A program made the position numbers and the translations under genes. Shown piece after piece: positions 61,377-64,000 of a stretch of 64,000 nucleotides of DNA. The notes beneath the pieces are model-generated. The model worked only from the letters and a program-made list of their open reading frames with translations, was not told the DNA's origin and ran no database searches. The stretch is from Bosea sp. NBC_00550 (GTDB lineage: Bacteria > Pseudomonadota > Alphaproteobacteria > Rhizobiales > Beijerinckiaceae), in NCBI RefSeq assembly GCF_026020075.1, contig NZ_CP102772.1, positions 2,418,001 through 2,482,000 on the forward strand, in the 5' to 3' direction. Every line of letters begins with the position of its first letter. The stretch's first letter is position 1.

Positions 61377-62386
61377 ACAGTTTGCTGCACTCATTCTCGG
61401 CTGCCCACACCGTCCTTCCGCCGTCGCCCCGCAGCGATTATCTGTCAGTCGTCATTCCCTGTTTCAACGAGGAGGAGGGTCTCGGCGAAGCCCTCAAGCG
61501 GGTCGACGCCGCCTGCATCGCCGCTGCCGTTCCGGCCTATGAGATCATCCTGATCGACGATGGATCGCAGGATCGCACCTGGGAAATCATCTCGGCAGCC
61601 GGCCGAGAGAATCCCCACATCGTCGGCGTCAGGCTCGCCCGCAATTTCGGGCACCAGCTCGCGCTCTCCGCCGGTCTGACCATCGTCACGGGCGACCGTA
61701 TCTTCGTGCTCGATGCCGATCTTCAGGACCCGCCGGAACTGCTGACCGACATGATGCGGCTGATGGATGAAGGGGCCGATGTCGTTTACGGGCAGCGCCA
61801 AGAGCGCGAGGGAGAAACCGCGACCAAGAAGCTCACGGCCAAGCTTTTCTACCGCTTCCTCGCGAAACTCACGGACATCGATATCCCCGTCGATACCGGC
61901 GATTTCAGGCTGATGAGCCGCCGCGTCGTCGAGCTGCTGAACAGCATGCCGGAGTCTAACCGCTTCATCCGCGGCATGGTGAGCTGGGTCGGCTTCAAGC
62001 AGGTTGGCCTGCCCTATCGGCGGCGCGAGCGCTTCGCCGGGACGACCAAATACCCGCTCAAGAAGATGCTGCGTCTGGCCGTGGATGCCATTACCGGCTT
62101 TTCCATCAAGCCCCTGCGCGTCGCCTCCTATTGCGGTGCAGCATTCGGCCTGGCCGGCTTCATTCTGATGATCTACGTGGCCCTGAGCTGGTTCGACAAC
62201 AGCACGATTCGAGGCTGGACGAGCTTGATCAGCATCGTGCTGCTGCTTGGAAGCGCCCAGATCATCGTGCTCGGCGTGATCGGCGAGTACATCGGGCGCC
62301 TGTTCATCCAAGGCAAGGGCCGGCCGAACTTCATCATCAGCGACGTGACTGGCGGTGGCGACAGCGTCCGCGCCCTACCGCGCTAG
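61373..62386 (+). CDS. GT2 polyprenyl-phosphate glycosyltransferase (DPM1/GtrB/ArnC-like)
   Basis: A 337-residue protein from ATG 61373. The GT-A domain has YLSVVIPCFNEEEGLGEAL (23-41), EIILIDDGSQDRTWEII, FVLDADLQDPPELLTDM (the DxD and QDPPE signatures) and VDTGDFRLMSRRVVELL. Two C-terminal membrane helices follow (VASYCGAAFGLAGFILMIYVAL and LISIVLLLGSAQIIVLGVIGEYIGRLF). It transfers a sugar from a nucleotide donor to undecaprenyl phosphate on the cytoplasmic face. Followed 12 bases later by an SMR-like gene, its probable flippase partner. Confidence 0.88.
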   Translation: MNSLLHSFSAAHTVLPPSPRSDYLSVVIPCFNEEEGLGEALKRVDAACIAAAVPAYEIILIDDGSQDRTWEIISAAGRENPHIVGVRLARNFGHQLALSAGLTIVTGDRIFVLDADLQDPPELLTDMMRLMDEGADVVYGQRQEREGETATKKLTAKLFYRFLAKLTDIDIPVDTGDFRLMSRRVVELLNSMPESNRFIRGMVSWVGFKQVGLPYRRRERFAGTTKYPLKKMLRLAVDAITGFSIKPLRVASYCGAAFGLAGFILMIYVALSWFDNSTIRGWTSLISIVLLLGSAQIIVLGVIGEYIGRLFIQGKGRPNFIISDVTGGGDSVRALPR

Positions 62387-62398
62387 GCAAGGTATTCG

Positions 62399-62740
62399 AT
62401 GTCCCCGCTCGTCCTGACCCTGCTCATCGCCTCGGTCTGCTGCGCTGCTTGCGGCCAATTGCTTTTCAAGGCCGGCGCCAGCGGCGCCTCCACACCGATC
62501 GATTTCGTCAACCTGAATGTCATCGTCGGCTTGTTCTGCTACGGCATAAGCACGCTGATCTGGATCTGGGCCTTGTCGAAGGCCAACCTGGTCACGGTCT
62601 TCCCCTTCACAGTAATGACCTTCGTCCTCGTCTATGTCGGGGCCGCCGTCATTTACAGGGAGCCGGTCACGACACTCGGCCTGGCCGGAGCAGGCCTGGC
62701 AATGCTCGGCTTGTTCATGATCGTCCGCAGTTCAGCCTGA
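62399..62740 (+). CDS. SMR/EamA-type four-helix membrane protein, possible polyprenyl-sugar flippase
   Basis: A 113-residue protein with four helices and the EmrE/ArnE-like pattern: ASVCCAACGQLLFKAGA in helix 1, GISTLIWIWALSKANLVTVFPFTVMTF across helices 2-3, and GAAVIYREPVT before helix 4. The half-size form and coupling to a GT2 polyprenyl-phosphate glycosyltransferase suggest it flips the lipid-linked sugar, as ArnE/ArnF do for aminoarabinose. The multidrug-export Glu14 position in helix 1 is not acidic here, which argues against drug efflux. Confidence 0.75.
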   Translation: MSPLVLTLLIASVCCAACGQLLFKAGASGASTPIDFVNLNVIVGLFCYGISTLIWIWALSKANLVTVFPFTVMTFVLVYVGAAVIYREPVTTLGLAGAGLAMLGLFMIVRSSA

Positions 62741-62775
62741 TCCCAGGCGACCCGTTTCCGAAGGGGCATGCCGAG

Positions 62776-62808
62776 GAGGAATGCGTCCGCGCGACCGACG
62801 CATTCCTC
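62776..62808. terminator. Bidirectional hairpin between convergent genes
   Basis: GAGGAATGCGTC (62776-62787), a nine-base loop and GACGCATTCCTC (62797-62808) form a perfect 12-pair stem between the SMR-like gene and manC. Neither side has a T run, so it may act as a weak or factor-aided terminator or an mRNA end stabiliser. Confidence 0.65.
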
Positions 62809-62834
62809 TGCGTCATGACGCCGCGGAGGACGGC

Positions 62835-64000
62835 TCAACCGCGTGCATAGATGTCCTCGATCCGGACGATGTCGTCCTCACCGGTGTAGCTGCCGACCTG
62901 CACCTCGATGAGATCCAGATCGATGCGACCGGGATTGGCGAGCCTGTGGACGCATCCGATCGGCAGATAGATCGATTCGTTCTCGTGAACGATGCGCACC
63001 TGGCTGTCGACCGTCACCTCGGCACTGCCGCGCACGACCACCCAGTGCTCCGAACGGTGAAAATGCTTCTGGAGGCTGAGCTTGCCGCCGGGCTTCACCC
63101 GGATGCGCTTCACCTGGAAGCGATCGCCGATATCGATGCGCTGATACCATCCCCAGGGGCGGTAGCCCCGCAGATGCTCGCTCGCCTCGCGGATGCCGTC
63201 CTTTTTCATCTGCTCGACCAGCGTCTTGACCTTGCCCGCCTGCGCCTTGTCGGCGACCAGCACCGCATCGCGCGTGGCGATCACCACCATATCCTTCAGC
63301 CCGATCGTGGTGAGCAGCATGTCGTCGCTGCGCAGCAGCGATCCTTCGGTTTCCATCGCCACGACCGGCCCTTGCGCGATGTTGCCCCGCTCGTCCTTGA
63401 CCATCACATCGTGCAGGGCATCCCAACTGCCAATGTCGGACCAGTCGAACCGGGCGGCCAGAACACCGGCATTCGCCGTCTTTTCCATGACCGCGTAGTC
63501 GATCGAGATCTTGCGGACGGTGCCGAAGGCGGCCGCATCCAAGCGCAGGAAATCAAGGTCGCGCTGCGCCGCATCGACGGCGGCCCGCGCGCCCTCGATC
63601 ACCTCCGGCGCGAAACGGGCGAGCTCTTCGAGCATCAGCGCCGCAGGGAAGACGAAGTTGCCGCTGTTCCAGAGCAGCCCGGCTTCCACATATTCGCGCG
63701 CCTTCGCGGCATCGGGCTTCTCGACGAAGCGCTTGAGCCGCCATGCATTGGAAGCCGGCAACGGATCGGCCGGCTCGATATAGCCATAGGCGGTGGACGG
63801 CGACGTCGGCACGATACCCAACGTCATGATCAGCCCCGTCGCGGACAATTGTCCCGCCACGGCGCAATCGGCCCGGAAGCCCTCGGCATCGACGACGACG
63901 TGATCGGCCGCGAGCACGAGCGCCAATGCGTCGGGATCGCGGCGCTGCGCGAGCAGTGCACCCACGGCGACAGCAGCGGCCGAATCCCGCCTCTCGGGCT
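62835..64000 (-). CDS. manC: Mannose-1-phosphate guanylyltransferase / mannose-6-phosphate isomerase, N-terminus outside window
   Basis: At least 388 residues of a bifunctional enzyme making GDP-mannose; the frame stays open to 64000 (RRDSAAAVAVGALLAQRRDPDALALVLAADHVV). The guanylyltransferase part shows AYGYIEP, RFVEKPD with LWNSGNFVF, and SIDYAVMEKT followed by DWSDIGSWDAL. The C-terminal cupin isomerase domain has YRPWGWYQRIDIGDRFQVKRIRV, LSLQKHFHRSEHWVVVRG and SIYLPIGCVHRLANPG with the metal-binding His/Gln/Glu. The ATG at 63965 is internal. GDP-mannose feeds exopolysaccharide or O-antigen synthesis with pgm and ugd. Confidence 0.93.
   Translation of the reverse strand, partial: PERRDSAAAVAVGALLAQRRDPDALALVLAADHVVVDAEGFRADCAVAGQLSATGLIMTLGIVPTSPSTAYGYIEPADPLPASNAWRLKRFVEKPDAAKAREYVEAGLLWNSGNFVFPAALMLEELARFAPEVIEGARAAVDAAQRDLDFLRLDAAAFGTVRKISIDYAVMEKTANAGVLAARFDWSDIGSWDALHDVMVKDERGNIAQGPVVAMETEGSLLRSDDMLLTTIGLKDMVVIATRDAVLVADKAQAGKVKTLVEQMKKDGIREASEHLRGYRPWGWYQRIDIGDRFQVKRIRVKPGGKLSLQKHFHRSEHWVVVRGSAEVTVDSQVRIVHENESIYLPIGCVHRLANPGRIDLDLIEVQVGSYTGEDDIVRIEDIYARG

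Overview
The window is high-GC chromosomal DNA from an alphaproteobacterium. Gene content (ChpT-CtrA-SciP cell-cycle regulators, FlbD, a rhizobial-type flagellar locus, DUF1134, DUF1153) fits Rhizobiales/Hyphomicrobiales. A Bosea-like genus is my guess from overall flavour, not a demonstrated assignment. Part of opgH runs off the left edge and part of a manC-type gene off the right edge.

Layout. 0-16.5 kb holds metabolic and envelope genes: opgH (osmoregulated glucan synthesis); a tightly overlapping four-gene unit of BchC-like dehydrogenase, divergent pterin synthase, glycosyltransferase and methyltransferase; cytochrome b561; a RibA-type GTP cyclohydrolase II; a YfhO-like membrane protein; a DHA2 exporter; a HAD phosphatase with a KdgK-like sugar kinase; a coiled-coil membrane protein; a Tat-exported DUF1134 protein; a YHS-like secreted protein; and CysQ. 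16.6-24 kb is a signalling block: chpT, cheA-cheW-cheY-cheB-cheR and, convergent, ctrA with a long upstream region carrying three GANTC sites. 24.7-44.7 kb is flagellar: fliI, fliJ, flhA, flbD, fliN, fliH, fliG, fliF, sciP, flgD and fliK, interspersed with transporters, a DUF305 copper-type locus and two small Tat-signal proteins with extreme low-complexity tails. 45-46.9 kb carries mnmA and a PmtA-like methyltransferase.

46.9-55.4 kb is a decayed genomic island in the 3' end of a tRNA gene with anticodon CAT. A 19-bp copy of the tRNA 3' end recurs at 55340-55358. Next to the tRNA lies a 26-codon integrase stub, then a protease fragment cut by an IS3-family element. That IS3 element is itself split by an IS110-family element with a candidate bridge-RNA region. 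Beyond it come transposase remnants, an AT-rich GT-C glycosyltransferase that looks like cargo, an IS5-family element with a 4-bp target duplication, and fragments of SHOCT-type and MipA/OmpV-type genes.

56-64 kb is a surface-polysaccharide precursor region: pgm (glucose-6-P to glucose-1-P), ugd (UDP-glucuronate), a broken GH10 xylanase, a polyprenyl-phosphate GT2 transferase, an SMR-like membrane protein and manC (GDP-mannose). With the CtrA/SciP/FlbD regulators, the central block links cell cycle, motility and chemotaxis; the outer blocks concern the envelope.

Candidates for undescribed biology are the pterin-synthase/glycosyltransferase unit (active-site residues are replaced), the paired Tat-signal repeat-tail proteins, and the nested IS110 element with its putative guide RNA.
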